From an uncultured Allobaculum sp. (GTDB taxonomy: Bacteria > Bacillota_I > Bacilli_A > Erysipelotrichales > Erysipelotrichaceae), in assembly GCA_948467695.1 (NCBI GenBank), contig CAOKFJ010000002.1:1-26179 (forward strand): a stretch of DNA of 26,179 bases, written 5' to 3'. The position numbers and the translations under genes are program-made. The notes beneath the pieces were generated by a model. The model was not told the origin of the DNA. It did not search any database and worked only from the letters and a program-made list of their open reading frames with translations. Below are positions 7,502-15,102 of this stretch, piece by piece. Positions within the stretch are counted from its first letter, which is position 1; every line of letters starts with the position of its first letter.

Positions 7502-8017
7502 CTATTGCGCTTTTTCGATAACATCCCACACAGGAACATTCTGCGCGAGAGTCCAGTCGATGGTGCTGTTGAGATTCCATGTTGAGACAGTGTGTTTCGT
7601 CTCGTCATAGCCGAAGGCGCCATCCACCGGTTTTCCTTCTTCAAACGAGTAAATCGCAGGTGTGTATAGGAAGAAGGGGAAGATTTCGAGCAGACGATTG
7701 CCTTCTTCGGTATCGCTGACAAGTGTCATGTCGCCTTCATTTTCACGATACAGTTCGAAATCGGTCGTATCGAGATGGTAGACGACAATGCCGTTATGCT
7801 CGCCTTTGGTTTCTTCTATATATTCGTTCATCGCCTGACAGAAGTTGCATCCTTCGCGCTCTACCAGAAGAATGAAGGTCTCTTTCTCTTCCATCATGTC
7901 ATCGATCTGGTCCATCGTGACATCGACAATTTTATATGGTGCGGCTTTGGCCGGCGCTGCGCAGCCGCACATGAGGCTCGCGCACACGACAATTGCTGTT
8001 TTTGTGGTTGTCTTCAT
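7502..8017 (-). CDS. Exported thioredoxin-fold protein (PedC/BrcD-like), possible lipoprotein
   Basis: The 171-residue protein starts with a signal peptide (KTTTK basic head, hydrophobic core) ending in Met-Cys-Gly-Cys (Cys19), an imperfect lipobox, so it may be anchored outside the membrane. A thioredoxin-like domain follows with active-site Cys57-Asn-Phe-Cys60 and a later Thr-Pro (cis-proline) pair. The segment around the active site (FILLVEREGCNFC) recalls the bacteriocin transport accessory proteins PedC/BrcD, but no bacteriocin genes are nearby. Likely role: disulfide reduction or exchange outside the cell. Its ATG overlaps the glycerate kinase stop (ATGA), with AGGA about 11 bases upstream, so it is coupled to that gene. 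The link to glycerate metabolism is not obvious. Confidence 0.75.
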   Translation of the reverse strand: MKTTTKTAIVVCASLMCGCAAPAKAAPYKIVDVTMDQIDDMMEEKETFILLVEREGCNFCQAMNEYIEETKGEHNGIVVYHLDTTDFELYRENEGDMTLVSDTEEGNRLLEIFPFFLYTPAIYSFEEGKPVDGAFGYDETKHTVSTWNLNSTIDWTLAQNVPVWDVIEKAQ

Positions 8018-9162
8018 CGCTTGACTATCCTTTCTGCAACATTGATCAGGCGCATGATATTCTCCGCTTCCTGTTCAAGTTTTTCCGGTCCGTGGCTGAG
8101 GGCATAGACAAAGGACATTGCGCGATCGGCAGTCGAAAACATCGCGTCAACACCGCAGCCGTACAGTTTGCGGCATCCCGAGCCTAGCGCACCGCTGATG
8201 ACCACAACCGGTACGCCGTGCTGTTTAGCCAGTTCGCCGATGCGAGCCACGGCTTTTCCATTTGCGGACTGATCGTCCGTCTGTCCCTCACCGGTAATAA
8301 TCAGATCCGCGCTGTCCAGCTCTTTCATCATCGTTTCGCTGCTCGCGAGCAGTTCAATGCCGGAAATCATTTTAGCGCCGAACACTTCGCCAAGCATGCC
8401 GCCAAGCCCTCCGGCTGCACCTGCGCCTCTATGAGCGTTGAGATCCACGTGGAAAGTCTGGTCGATTTTCGAACAGAACCAGCGCATGGATTTTTCCACC
8501 GCCGCAATCTGCGCCGGCTTCAGACCTTTCTGTTTGCCGAATACGCTGGTGGCGCCATCCGGTCCGAGAAACGGATTGGAGACATCGCACGCAGCGATCA
8601 GTTCCAGATTGCCGGGAAAACGGAATTCGCGTTTGTCGATGAACGCAATATGCGCGAGATTCTGCGCGCACGGTTTGATCTGATGACGGCTGCGGTCGAA
8701 GAATTTCGCGCCGAACGCGGCAAGAAATCCCATACCGCCATCGTTTGTACCGGTGCCCCCAAGTCCGATAATCAGGCGGCTGACCGGGAGGGTCTGTATC
8801 AGGTTTTTGCAGAGCAGACCAAGTCCAAAGCTCGAGGCATCCATCGGATGGCGTTCAGGTCTGGCATAGAGCGTCAGTCCGAGAACGCTCGCCGCTTCCA
8901 CGCAGACAGTGCGCGTCTGCGCATGATAGGCGTAGCGGGCATAGACCGGCTTGCCGTAGAGATCCTGCGTGACCGCAGTATGAAGGCGGGCGCTTGCGGC
9001 GTCGGCGTACGCCTCGACAAACCCTTCTCCTCCATCGCTGATACAGAAACAGCTGGTTTTCACGCCGGGATCCGCCCGATGCAGTCCGATTTTAATGTGT
9101 TCATTGGCCTCGCGGCTGCTCATGCAGCCTTTGTAGGAATCCGAAGCAATAAAGATTTTCAT
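8014..9162 (-). CDS. glxK: Glycerate kinase (GlxK/GarK family)
   Basis: Glycerate kinase phosphorylates glycerate with ATP to 2-phosphoglycerate (family 1 enzymes), feeding lower glycolysis. The 382-residue protein starts with the family N-terminus (FIASDSYKG) and has the Gly-rich blocks GLGGTGTNDGG and GAGAAGGLGGM, plus the ITGEGQTD and SGALG motifs. The frame is open further upstream, but ATG 9162 matches the family start. There AGAGG is only one base from the ATG and an extended -10 (TGTTACAAT) ends 6 bases before it, so the message may be leaderless. First gene of a pair with the thioredoxin-fold protein. The substrate isomer and product position are inferred from the family. Confidence 0.92.
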   Translation of the reverse strand: MKIFIASDSYKGCMSSREANEHIKIGLHRADPGVKTSCFCISDGGEGFVEAYADAASARLHTAVTQDLYGKPVYARYAYHAQTRTVCVEAASVLGLTLYARPERHPMDASSFGLGLLCKNLIQTLPVSRLIIGLGGTGTNDGGMGFLAAFGAKFFDRSRHQIKPCAQNLAHIAFIDKREFRFPGNLELIAACDVSNPFLGPDGATSVFGKQKGLKPAQIAAVEKSMRWFCSKIDQTFHVDLNAHRGAGAAGGLGGMLGEVFGAKMISGIELLASSETMMKELDSADLIITGEGQTDDQSANGKAVARIGELAKQHGVPVVVISGALGSGCRKLYGCGVDAMFSTADRAMSFVYALSHGPEKLEQEAENIMRLINVAERIVKR

Positions 9163-9168
9163 GCCTCT

Positions 9169-9176
9169 ATTGTAAC
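9169..9176 (-). promoter_or_regulatory. Extended -10 box for glycerate kinase
   Basis: TACAAT (plus-strand 9169-9174) preceded by TG one base away. No good -35 is visible, which extended -10 promoters tolerate. It ends 6 bases before the ATG. Confidence 0.4.
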
Positions 9177-9224
9177 AGCGCTTTTCTATCCCTTTGAGAT
9201 TTGTCGCGGTTTCGCCAAACCATT

Positions 9225-9252
9225 TTGGAATTATTCTGTATCCCGTTATAAT
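9225..9252 (+). promoter_or_regulatory. Promoter of coaBC-coaX
   Basis: TTGGAA (9225-9230), 16-base spacer, consensus TATAAT (9247-9252). It points away from glycerate kinase. It predicts a transcript starting at about 9259 with a leader of about 165 bases. Confidence 0.7.
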
Positions 9253-9258
9253 TGGAAA

Positions 9259-9425
9259 AGCCAAACGACGGGATTTTTCATCCTCGAATCTTTAGAATAT
9301 CCCGTACCTTTCGGCTCGAAGCCCGAAACATTATCGCGCGCCTCTATTTATGATGCGCTCCTTGCAAGTCTTGCGGGTTTTCGTTTTGCGGAGCTGCGCC
9401 ATGACGCAGACCGCCAGGGTATATT
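9259..9425 (+). other. Structured 5' leader of coaBC
   Basis: Contains ACGGGAT (9268-9274) able to pair with ATCCCGT (9299-9305), then a tight hairpin with stem TTTCG/CGAAA and inner GCT/AGC around loop CGA, within about 9309-9329. A further ATCCCGT at 9240-9246 lies in the promoter. No known riboswitch was recognised. No separate gene is supported here; an open frame across it overlaps the coaBC start. Confidence 0.4.
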
Positions 9426-10664
9426 ATGGAAAACAAACACATTCTTCTGGGTATCACCGGCTCGATTGCCGCGTACAAAGCCTGCAGCATCGTCAGTACG
9501 CTGACAAAAAAGGGCTATGCGGTGGATATCATTCTCACACGCCACGCGAGCGCCTTCATCGGTTCGCTTTCCCTTGCCGCAATCAGCCACCGCGATGTAT
9601 TCGTCGATGAATTCGACGGCACGCACGAATCGCTGATTCCCCATATCGAACTGGCACGCCGCGCAGACCTTTGCGTCATCGCACCCGCGGATGCCAATAT
9701 TCTTGCCAAAGCCGCGCACGGCATCGCCGACGATCTTCTCAGTTCCTGTCTGCTTGCCTGCACCTGTCCGATGCTTGCCGCACCGGCAATGAACGTGCAC
9801 ATGTTTGAAAACGCGGCAACGCAGGCCAACATCTCGACACTCAAGTCGCGCGGCTGGTCGTTTGTCGATCCGGAAAGCGGCATGCTCGCGTGCGCGGAAG
9901 TGGGCAAAGGACGCCTTGCCGATCCTGAAGTCATCGTAGCGGCGATTGAAGCGCGTCTTGAAGAAGAAGAAAAGAAAAAAACGCAGGATCTCCCACTTTC
10001 CGGCAAGCGGGTTCTTGTCTCCGCCGGTCCGACGCAGGAAGCGCTCGACCCAGTTCGCTTTCTGTCCAACCATTCCTCGGGCAAGCAGGGCTTTGCGATC
10101 GCCAAAGCCGCCAGAGCGCTTGGCGCCGATGTAACGCTTGCTGCCGGTCCAGTCTCGCTTGAAACCCCGGAGGGCGTCGAGCGCATCAATTATGTCAGCG
10201 CGCGCGATCTGGAAGCGGTCATGAAAGAAAACGCGCCCAAAGCCGATTTCGTTATTATGGCAGCCGCTGTAGCAGACTATCGCTTTGCCGAACAGTTCGA
10301 TCAGAAAATGAAAAAATCCGGTGATTCCATGACCTTCACGCTCGTGCGCAATCCGGACATTCTTGAAGGTCTTGGCAAAGTCAAAAGAGACGATCAGGTT
10401 CTCTGCGGCTTTGCAATGGAAACCGAAAACCTCGAACAGAACGCACGCAAAAAGATGCTCTCGAAAAACTGCGATCTGCTTGTCGCAAACAACCTGCGCA
10501 CCGAAGGCGCCGGTTTTCAGGGCGATACAAATATCGTGACGCTTATGACGCCCGAAACGAACACGCATCTCGGACTGCAGTCCAAAGAAGAACTCGGAAA
10601 AACAATTCTTCTGACCATGCTCGAGATTCAGAAAGGAAAAACCTCCCATGCTTCTGTGCATTGA
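9426..10664 (+). CDS. coaBC: CoaBC: phosphopantothenoylcysteine synthetase/decarboxylase
   Basis: This two-domain enzyme joins 4'-phosphopantothenate to cysteine (CoaB) and decarboxylates the product to 4'-phosphopantetheine (CoaC), steps of coenzyme A synthesis. The 412-residue protein has the FMN-binding CoaC domain first: a GITGSIAAYKA start, probable catalytic His73 in PHIEL, the PAMN block and an active-site-loop Cys in ACAEVGKGRL. The CoaB domain follows from about residue 195, with VSAGPTQEALDPVR, SNHSSGKQG, the AAAVADYR block and a nearby lysine-rich KMKK, which probably supplies the CoaB lysine. AGGG lies 6-7 bases before the ATG. The 3' end overlaps coaX by 17 bases, making one operon with it. 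Confidence 0.97.
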   Translation: MENKHILLGITGSIAAYKACSIVSTLTKKGYAVDIILTRHASAFIGSLSLAAISHRDVFVDEFDGTHESLIPHIELARRADLCVIAPADANILAKAAHGIADDLLSSCLLACTCPMLAAPAMNVHMFENAATQANISTLKSRGWSFVDPESGMLACAEVGKGRLADPEVIVAAIEARLEEEEKKKTQDLPLSGKRVLVSAGPTQEALDPVRFLSNHSSGKQGFAIAKAARALGADVTLAAGPVSLETPEGVERINYVSARDLEAVMKENAPKADFVIMAAAVADYRFAEQFDQKMKKSGDSMTFTLVRNPDILEGLGKVKRDDQVLCGFAMETENLEQNARKKMLSKNCDLLVANNLRTEGAGFQGDTNIVTLMTPETNTHLGLQSKEELGKTILLTMLEIQKGKTSHASVH

Positions 10665-11490
10665 TGTCGGCAACACCAACATTACAATCGGTGTCTTTGA
10701 CGGCGACGATCTGATCTGCAACTACCGCATGAACACCAAAGTCCGCCGCACCAGTGATGAATACGGATACGTTCTTCACAATTTTCTGACCAACGCCAAA
10801 ATCGATACAGACCAGATTGAAGGCGTCATCGTCTCTTCCGTTGTGCCCAAGATTATGCATTCCTTTCGCAACGGCATCGTCAAATTCATCGGCGTTGAAC
10901 CGCTTGTCATGGGCCCCGGCGTCAAAACCGGTGTCAGCGTGCAGCTTGAAAACCCGCGCTCGGTCGGCGCGGACCGCATCGCCGATGTTGTCGGCGCGAT
11001 CAAAGAATACGGTTATCCTCTGCTGATCGTCGATTTCGGAACCGCCACCACCTACGACTACGTAGATGAAAACGGCGTCTTCAAAGCCGGCGCGATCGGT
11101 GTCGGCATCGAAAGCGGCGCGAATGCCCTGTGGGGACAGACTGCTCAGCTTCCGGAAGTTGAAATCCGCAAGCCGCGCTCCGTCATGGGTAAAAACACCC
11201 AGACCGCCATGCAGGCAGGCATTTTCTACCAGTTTCTTGGCGGATTTGAAAAGACAGTCGAAGCGTTCCGCAGCGAATGCGGCGATTTCAAAGTCATCGC
11301 CACCGGCGGTCTTGGCCGCGTCATCTGCCAGCATACCGATGACATCGACGTTTACGATCCCAACCTCATTTTCAAAGGTCTCAAAACCGTCTACGAACGC
11401 ACCCGCGAATACGAAGCGTCCCGCAAAAACCGCGGCGACAGCGAACATCGCGAAGATGAACGCGAAGCCTGCAGCGCTCTGAACGTATAA
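10648..11490 (+). CDS. coaX: Type III pantothenate kinase
   Basis: CoaX phosphorylates pantothenate, the first step of coenzyme A synthesis, needing ATP and a monovalent cation. The 280-residue protein carries the acetate-kinase-superfamily signatures: phosphate-binding DVGNTN (residues 6-11), GADR near 107-110, DFGTATTYD near 129-137, and the late TGGLG adenosine block. The last 25 residues are a charged, Arg/Glu-rich tail longer than usual. GAAAGGA lies about 10 bases before the ATG, inside the end of coaBC. A terminator follows 60 bases after the stop. Together coaX and coaBC cover most of the route from pantothenate to phosphopantetheine; coaD and coaE are not in the window. Confidence 0.96.
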   Translation: MLLCIDVGNTNITIGVFDGDDLICNYRMNTKVRRTSDEYGYVLHNFLTNAKIDTDQIEGVIVSSVVPKIMHSFRNGIVKFIGVEPLVMGPGVKTGVSVQLENPRSVGADRIADVVGAIKEYGYPLLIVDFGTATTYDYVDENGVFKAGAIGVGIESGANALWGQTAQLPEVEIRKPRSVMGKNTQTAMQAGIFYQFLGGFEKTVEAFRSECGDFKVIATGGLGRVICQHTDDIDVYDPNLIFKGLKTVYERTREYEASRKNRGDSEHREDEREACSALNV

Positions 11491-11549
11491 AGACCGCAGA
11501 CTGCATAAGCTGCCCTTTGCGTTTGCGAGATTTTTGCAGATTTTTACCT

Positions 11550-11578
11550 CCCGGCTCTTTTCAAAGCGCCGGGTTTTT
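11550..11578 (+). terminator. Rho-independent terminator of coaBC-coaX
   Basis: CCCGGC (11550-11555) pairs with GCCGGG (11568-11573) around a 12-base loop, followed by TTTTT (11574-11578). Confidence 0.85.
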
Positions 11579-11661
11579 ATCTTCCTTTTTTCTTCCCTTG
11601 CTCTTATCCGCCTGACACTTCATACCCGATAAAATTTCACATAATTCATCTCGTCATCCAC

Positions 11662-11690
11662 TTGCATACGCATTGGAGACTGCGTATAAT
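11662..11690 (+). promoter_or_regulatory. Strong promoter upstream of the FAD dehydrogenase
   Basis: TTGCAT (11662-11667), exactly 17 bases, TATAAT (11685-11690). The predicted start is about 11697, which leaves an untranslated leader of about 420 bases. Confidence 0.75.
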
Positions 11691-11696
11691 GCAATA

Positions 11697-12118
11697 TTTG
11701 GGTGGACACCGTAAGAAACCTGTTTTCATTTATGAAACCGAACATTTTCTTTCATTGCCGCCCGTTCCTGACTCAAAGCGCAGCGAATGCGCCCGTTGTC
11801 CAGCGCTATCGCTTATTTTCATATTCTTCAACTCCGCGTGTTTTTCAGACATTTTTTGAAGAAAATGAAAAAGGCGAGTGACTGCACAATGGCGAGATCA
11901 GGATTTTTTGTGCGTCCGGAAATCGCAGGACGGGCCCCTTGCGATTTTCGCTTCTCGTATGACCGGTTCAGTTTGCGTTGTGCATTGAACCGCGCCGTCC
12001 GATGCGCACTCTTTTTGTGTGTTTTCCCTTATCAGCTTCAAAAAAATCGATACCGGTCAGCGCAATCGCTGATCATGCACCAGCCGCTGACACGCGGCAG
12101 AAACGGAGAGTAAAAACT
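11697..12118 (+). other. Long structured leader of the FAD dehydrogenase gene
   Basis: No convincing gene lies in this 420-base stretch. It holds several hairpins: about 10 pairs with one bulge at 11920-11947; TCAGCG/CGCTGA with a 4-base loop at 12057-12072; and GCCGC/GCGGC with a 6-base loop at 12083-12098, just before the GGAGAG ribosome site (12105-12110). None is followed by a T run. It may be a cis-regulatory RNA; no known class was recognised. Confidence 0.4.
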
Positions 12119-13510
12119 ATGGATACACGTCATTATGATGTTCTGATTATCGGCGCAGGCCCGGGCGGAATCTTTGCCGCCTATGAACTGACCCGTCTGG
12201 ACGCTTCCCTTAAAGTCGCTGTTCTCGAATGCGGCGGACGCCTCGATCAGCGCAAATGCCCGATCAACGGCACAACGGTAAAATCCTGCCTCAACTGCAA
12301 ATCCTGCTCGATCATGAACGGGTTCGGCGGCGCTGGCGCGTTCTCGGACGGCAAGTACAACATCACCAACGAATTCGGCGGCACGCTGTTCGAATACACC
12401 GGCAAGAAAGAAGCCATCGAGCTGATGGAATATGTCGACGAGATCAACTGCAAAATGGGCGGATCCGAAACACGTCTCTATGAAGGCGGCGATCCGGCGC
12501 TCTACAAAAAGTGTCTGGAAAACAACCTGCACCTGCTTAAAGCAAGCGTCAGACACCTCGGCACCGACGTTAACCTTGTCGTGCTCGGCAATCTGTATGA
12601 CAGTCTCAAAGACAAAGTCGACTTCTTCTTCCACCATCGCGTAAACACAGTCATGGTCCAGGGCGAAGGCTATGAGGCGGTATGCGAAAACGGCGAACGT
12701 TTCCAGGCCGACAAAGTGATCATCTCTACCGGACGTTCCGGTTCGCGCTGGATGGAATCCATCTGCAAGGATCTCGATCTGCCCTCCAAAAGCAGCCGCA
12801 TCGACATCGGCGTGCGTGTCGAAGTTCCCTTCGAAACCTTCTCCACACTGACCGATTCCCTCTACGAATCCAAGATTGTCTACCGTTCCAAAAAATATCA
12901 GGACCGCATCCGCACCTTCTGCATGAACCCGCACGGTGTTGTGGTTAACGAAAACACCAACGGCATCATCACCGTAAACGGTCATTCCTATTCCGACCCC
13001 TCGCTCTTTACCGAGAACACAAACTTCGCGCTTCTCGTATCAAGCCACTTTACCGAACCGTTCCACGAATCCAACGCATATGGCGAATCGATCGCCCGTC
13101 TGTCCAACATGCTTGGCGGCGGTGTCATTGTGCAGCGTTTCGGCGATCTCATCCGCGGACAGCGTTCCACACCCGACCGCATCGCCAGCGGCTTTGTCCG
13201 TCCTACCCTGCAGGCGACTCCGGGCGATCTGTCTCTTGTCATCCCCAAGCGCCAGCTCGACGACATCATCGAAATGATCTACGCCCTTGACGCGGTTGCT
13301 CCTTCGACTGCAAGCGACGACACACTGTTGTATGGAGTAGAGGTCAAGTTTTACAATATGGAAGTTGAAGTGGACTCCAACCTCGAAACCTGCCGCAAAG
13401 GTCTGTATGTCATCGGCGACTGCTCCGGTGTCACTCACTCCCTTTCCCACGCTTCGGCAAGCGGTGTCTACGCCGCCAGAAACCTGGTCCGCTCCATTCA
13501 CGAACAGTAG
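12119..13510 (+). CDS. FAD-dependent dehydrogenase, COG2509-type
   Basis: The 463-residue protein is a flavin-dependent oxidoreductase of the little-studied COG2509 group. It starts with a Rossmann FAD site GAGPGG (residues 12-17). A cysteine cluster at 47, 57, 60 and 63 then precedes the GFGGAGAFSDGK block typical of this group. The C-terminal YVIGDCSG block is the second FAD-binding motif. The cysteines may bind an iron-sulfur centre or do redox chemistry; that is inference. GGAGAG lies 8 bases before the chosen ATG. The frame is open 47 codons further upstream, but that part lacks family similarity and a ribosome site. It shares an operon with the DUF4298 gene 57 bases on. The physiological substrate is unknown. 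Confidence 0.92.
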   Translation: MDTRHYDVLIIGAGPGGIFAAYELTRLDASLKVAVLECGGRLDQRKCPINGTTVKSCLNCKSCSIMNGFGGAGAFSDGKYNITNEFGGTLFEYTGKKEAIELMEYVDEINCKMGGSETRLYEGGDPALYKKCLENNLHLLKASVRHLGTDVNLVVLGNLYDSLKDKVDFFFHHRVNTVMVQGEGYEAVCENGERFQADKVIISTGRSGSRWMESICKDLDLPSKSSRIDIGVRVEVPFETFSTLTDSLYESKIVYRSKKYQDRIRTFCMNPHGVVVNENTNGIITVNGHSYSDPSLFTENTNFALLVSSHFTEPFHESNAYGESIARLSNMLGGGVIVQRFGDLIRGQRSTPDRIASGFVRPTLQATPGDLSLVIPKRQLDDIIEMIYALDAVAPSTASDDTLLYGVEVKFYNMEVEVDSNLETCRKGLYVIGDCSGVTHSLSHASASGVYAARNLVRSIHEQ

Positions 13511-13567
13511 TCCCCGATTCTTCGAACGCCACGGCGCGAAGCGGGCGGTCTGCACAAGGAGAACTCT

Positions 13568-13918
13568 ATGTCCGACAATCAGAAAATCGAACGCTTTCGC
13601 GAAATGACCCGCACCCACGAAAAGGAAATGAACGATGTGGATGCCATGGTCAAAAACATGCAGGAACTGATCGCGCAGATTCCTTCCTGTCTTCCGGCTC
13701 TGGATAATCTTAGCCGATGGTATTTCAAAGGCACTTGGCTTAAAGACCACGCCTTCGAGCAGAAGAACCCTATCAAAGACGAACCCTGCGGCGTCTACAG
13801 CGAAGACGGCCTGTACAACCTCTTCGACGATGTTGTCGCAAACAGTGTTGAACTTCATCAGCTTCTTAATGCGCTGACATCGATCCTGACAAAAGCCACT
13901 GAACCTGATCATGACTAG
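13568..13918 (+). CDS. DUF4298 domain protein
   Basis: A 116-residue cytoplasmic protein matching, from memory, the DUF4298 family. It has a helical N-terminal half (predicted coiled coil, about 5-38), the block LDNLSRWYFKGTWLKD at 45-60 (family: LxxYYxxGxWxxD) and GVYSEDGLYNLFDD at 75-88 (family: GVLSEDGLYNLL). Function is unknown in the family. AAGGAG lies 6 bases before the ATG. It follows the FAD dehydrogenase by 57 bases and ends at a shared strong terminator, so the two are probably co-transcribed. Confidence 0.88.
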   Translation: MSDNQKIERFREMTRTHEKEMNDVDAMVKNMQELIAQIPSCLPALDNLSRWYFKGTWLKDHAFEQKNPIKDEPCGVYSEDGLYNLFDDVVANSVELHQLLNALTSILTKATEPDHD

Positions 13919-13964
13919 TGCATCGGGCTTTCGTCCACACTTTATTCCATCAAACAGCATGCAT

Positions 13965-13995
13965 AAAAGGCGCGCCGCACATGGGCGCGCCTTTT
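13965..13995. terminator. Bidirectional terminator between DUF4298 gene and pilus operon
   Basis: A perfect 12-pair inverted repeat (AAAAGGCGCGCC / GGCGCGCCTTTT) with a 7-base loop lies between converging genes. It can end both the rightward FAD dehydrogenase/DUF4298 operon and the leftward pilus operon. Confidence 0.95.
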
Positions 13996-14025
13996 TCGTC
14001 GAGGCTCTCTTGCTGCTCGTGCAGA

Positions 14026-15057
14026 CTATCCGTTTTTGATACCAGATATCTTTGTACGATACGCGCTTGCTTTTCTTCGTTTCCAGACCAGCGCGCCCAT
14101 CAGCACGCAGAACGCCATACCAAAAAGCGCTGTCCTTCCATACAATCCGGATGACCATGCGGTCGGGACTCCTTTTGAAGATGATGCCGACGCTGCCGCC
14201 TTTTTCTCTTTCTCGTTGACATAGGAAACACCGACGCGAAGCGCGTTCTGGCTTTGGGGTTTGTCATCGATATAGAGTGAACCGTCTTCTTTCAGTTCGG
14301 CTTTGACCACCCGATCTGAGCGTACATACCCTTCGGGAGCAGACGATTCGCGAATGTAGATTACTTCGCCAAGATTCAGCAAGAACTTCGCGGTCCCCTC
14401 GGCACTATCGCCATCGACTGTATTGCGCACCTCTTTTCCTTCTCTGTCCAGACTGGCACTGAATGAAAACGCCCTGTTTCGTATAGGCTTGTTTGCTTCA
14501 TCGACTTTGACGATCTGCACCATGGGCAGCGGCAGAGATTTGGCGAACACTTTAATGCGGTATTCCATGACGCCGCTCTGCATGTTGGCTGCCGGAAGAG
14601 CGCAGAGAAAATCGGGAATGCGGTTATAGCTTCCGGGTTTCTTTGTATGCACCAGAAACAAGCCAAGTTCTTTCGGTTCAAACACCGCCTGCCCCTTTTC
14701 ATCACTTGAAGCGCTCGCCATTGGATCGGTCTTTCTTGGCGAAAGATAATCGAGCGCTTTGCGCACCGCCTGCGGATCATTGAGCTCATGCGGCTGCAGC
14801 GTGCACTCCCTGTACGCTTGTGCATACACGAACGCGCCGTCTTTCAGATCCGCTATATGGAACAGTTCGAATTCCACGCCGGAACGGTTTCTTTCTTCTT
14901 CGACTTCTTCAAGCTGAATCATAATCGCCGCCATATCGCGTGGATCTGAAGGTGTCTTGTCTGTTTCATTCTCTTTTGCGGCATGCACTGGAAGCGCGCA
15001 AAGGCACATCATTACGCCTGCCGCAAAGGCGAACATCCATTTTCGAATTGATTTCAC
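14026..15057 (-). CDS. Basal/minor pilin with degenerate sorting signal
   Basis: The 343-residue exported protein is the last gene of the pilus operon. It has a signal peptide (cleavage near AHA/A, residues 25-28), an N-terminal pilin domain (about 45-175), and a Cna-B-like domain (about 178-282) with candidate isopeptide residues Lys184 and Glu237 (E in IRESSAPEGY). A C-terminal hydrophobic helix and a KRRK tail follow. In place of LPXTG it reads VPTAW (297-301), so Thr and Gly of the sortase site are replaced. Translation starts at GTG 15057, with AAGGAG 9 bases upstream; no in-frame ATG fits. Position after the sortase and composition suggest the pilus base, but it may stay membrane-held. 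The gap to the sortase gene is 45 bases. Confidence 0.82.
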   Translation of the reverse strand: MKSIRKWMFAFAAGVMMCLCALPVHAAKENETDKTPSDPRDMAAIMIQLEEVEEERNRSGVEFELFHIADLKDGAFVYAQAYRECTLQPHELNDPQAVRKALDYLSPRKTDPMASASSDEKGQAVFEPKELGLFLVHTKKPGSYNRIPDFLCALPAANMQSGVMEYRIKVFAKSLPLPMVQIVKVDEANKPIRNRAFSFSASLDREGKEVRNTVDGDSAEGTAKFLLNLGEVIYIRESSAPEGYVRSDRVVKAELKEDGSLYIDDKPQSQNALRVGVSYVNEKEKKAAASASSSKGVPTAWSSGLYGRTALFGMAFCVLMGALVWKRRKASAYRTKISGIKNG

Positions 15058-15102
15058 GAATTCATACTCCTTTCTTGCAGCATCCTTTTAAATTGGCGTG
15101 CG

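Noticed and set aside
9270..9504. Protein-like open frame across the coaBC leader and start
   Set aside because: It continues a frame antisense to glycerate kinase, has no ribosome site or start, and overlaps coaBC.
9348..10721. A 457-codon leftward open frame opposite coaBC
   Set aside because: Antisense shadow of a well-supported gene; composition skewed and no domain.
11699..11712. T-box-like GGGTGGACACCG
   Set aside because: It has one extra base against the T-box core, lies at the very start of the transcript, and no terminator or specifier stem follows.
11787..12113. 108-codon rightward frame in the FAD dehydrogenase leader
   Set aside because: No ribosome site and no family; overlaps strong hairpins better explained as RNA structure.
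11978..12118. 47-codon N-terminal extension of the FAD dehydrogenase
   Set aside because: The FAD-binding fold begins right after ATG 12119, which has its own GGAGAG site.
13040..14158. 372-codon leftward frame opposite the FAD dehydrogenase and DUF4298 genes
   Set aside because: Crosses the bidirectional terminator and is antisense to two supported genes.
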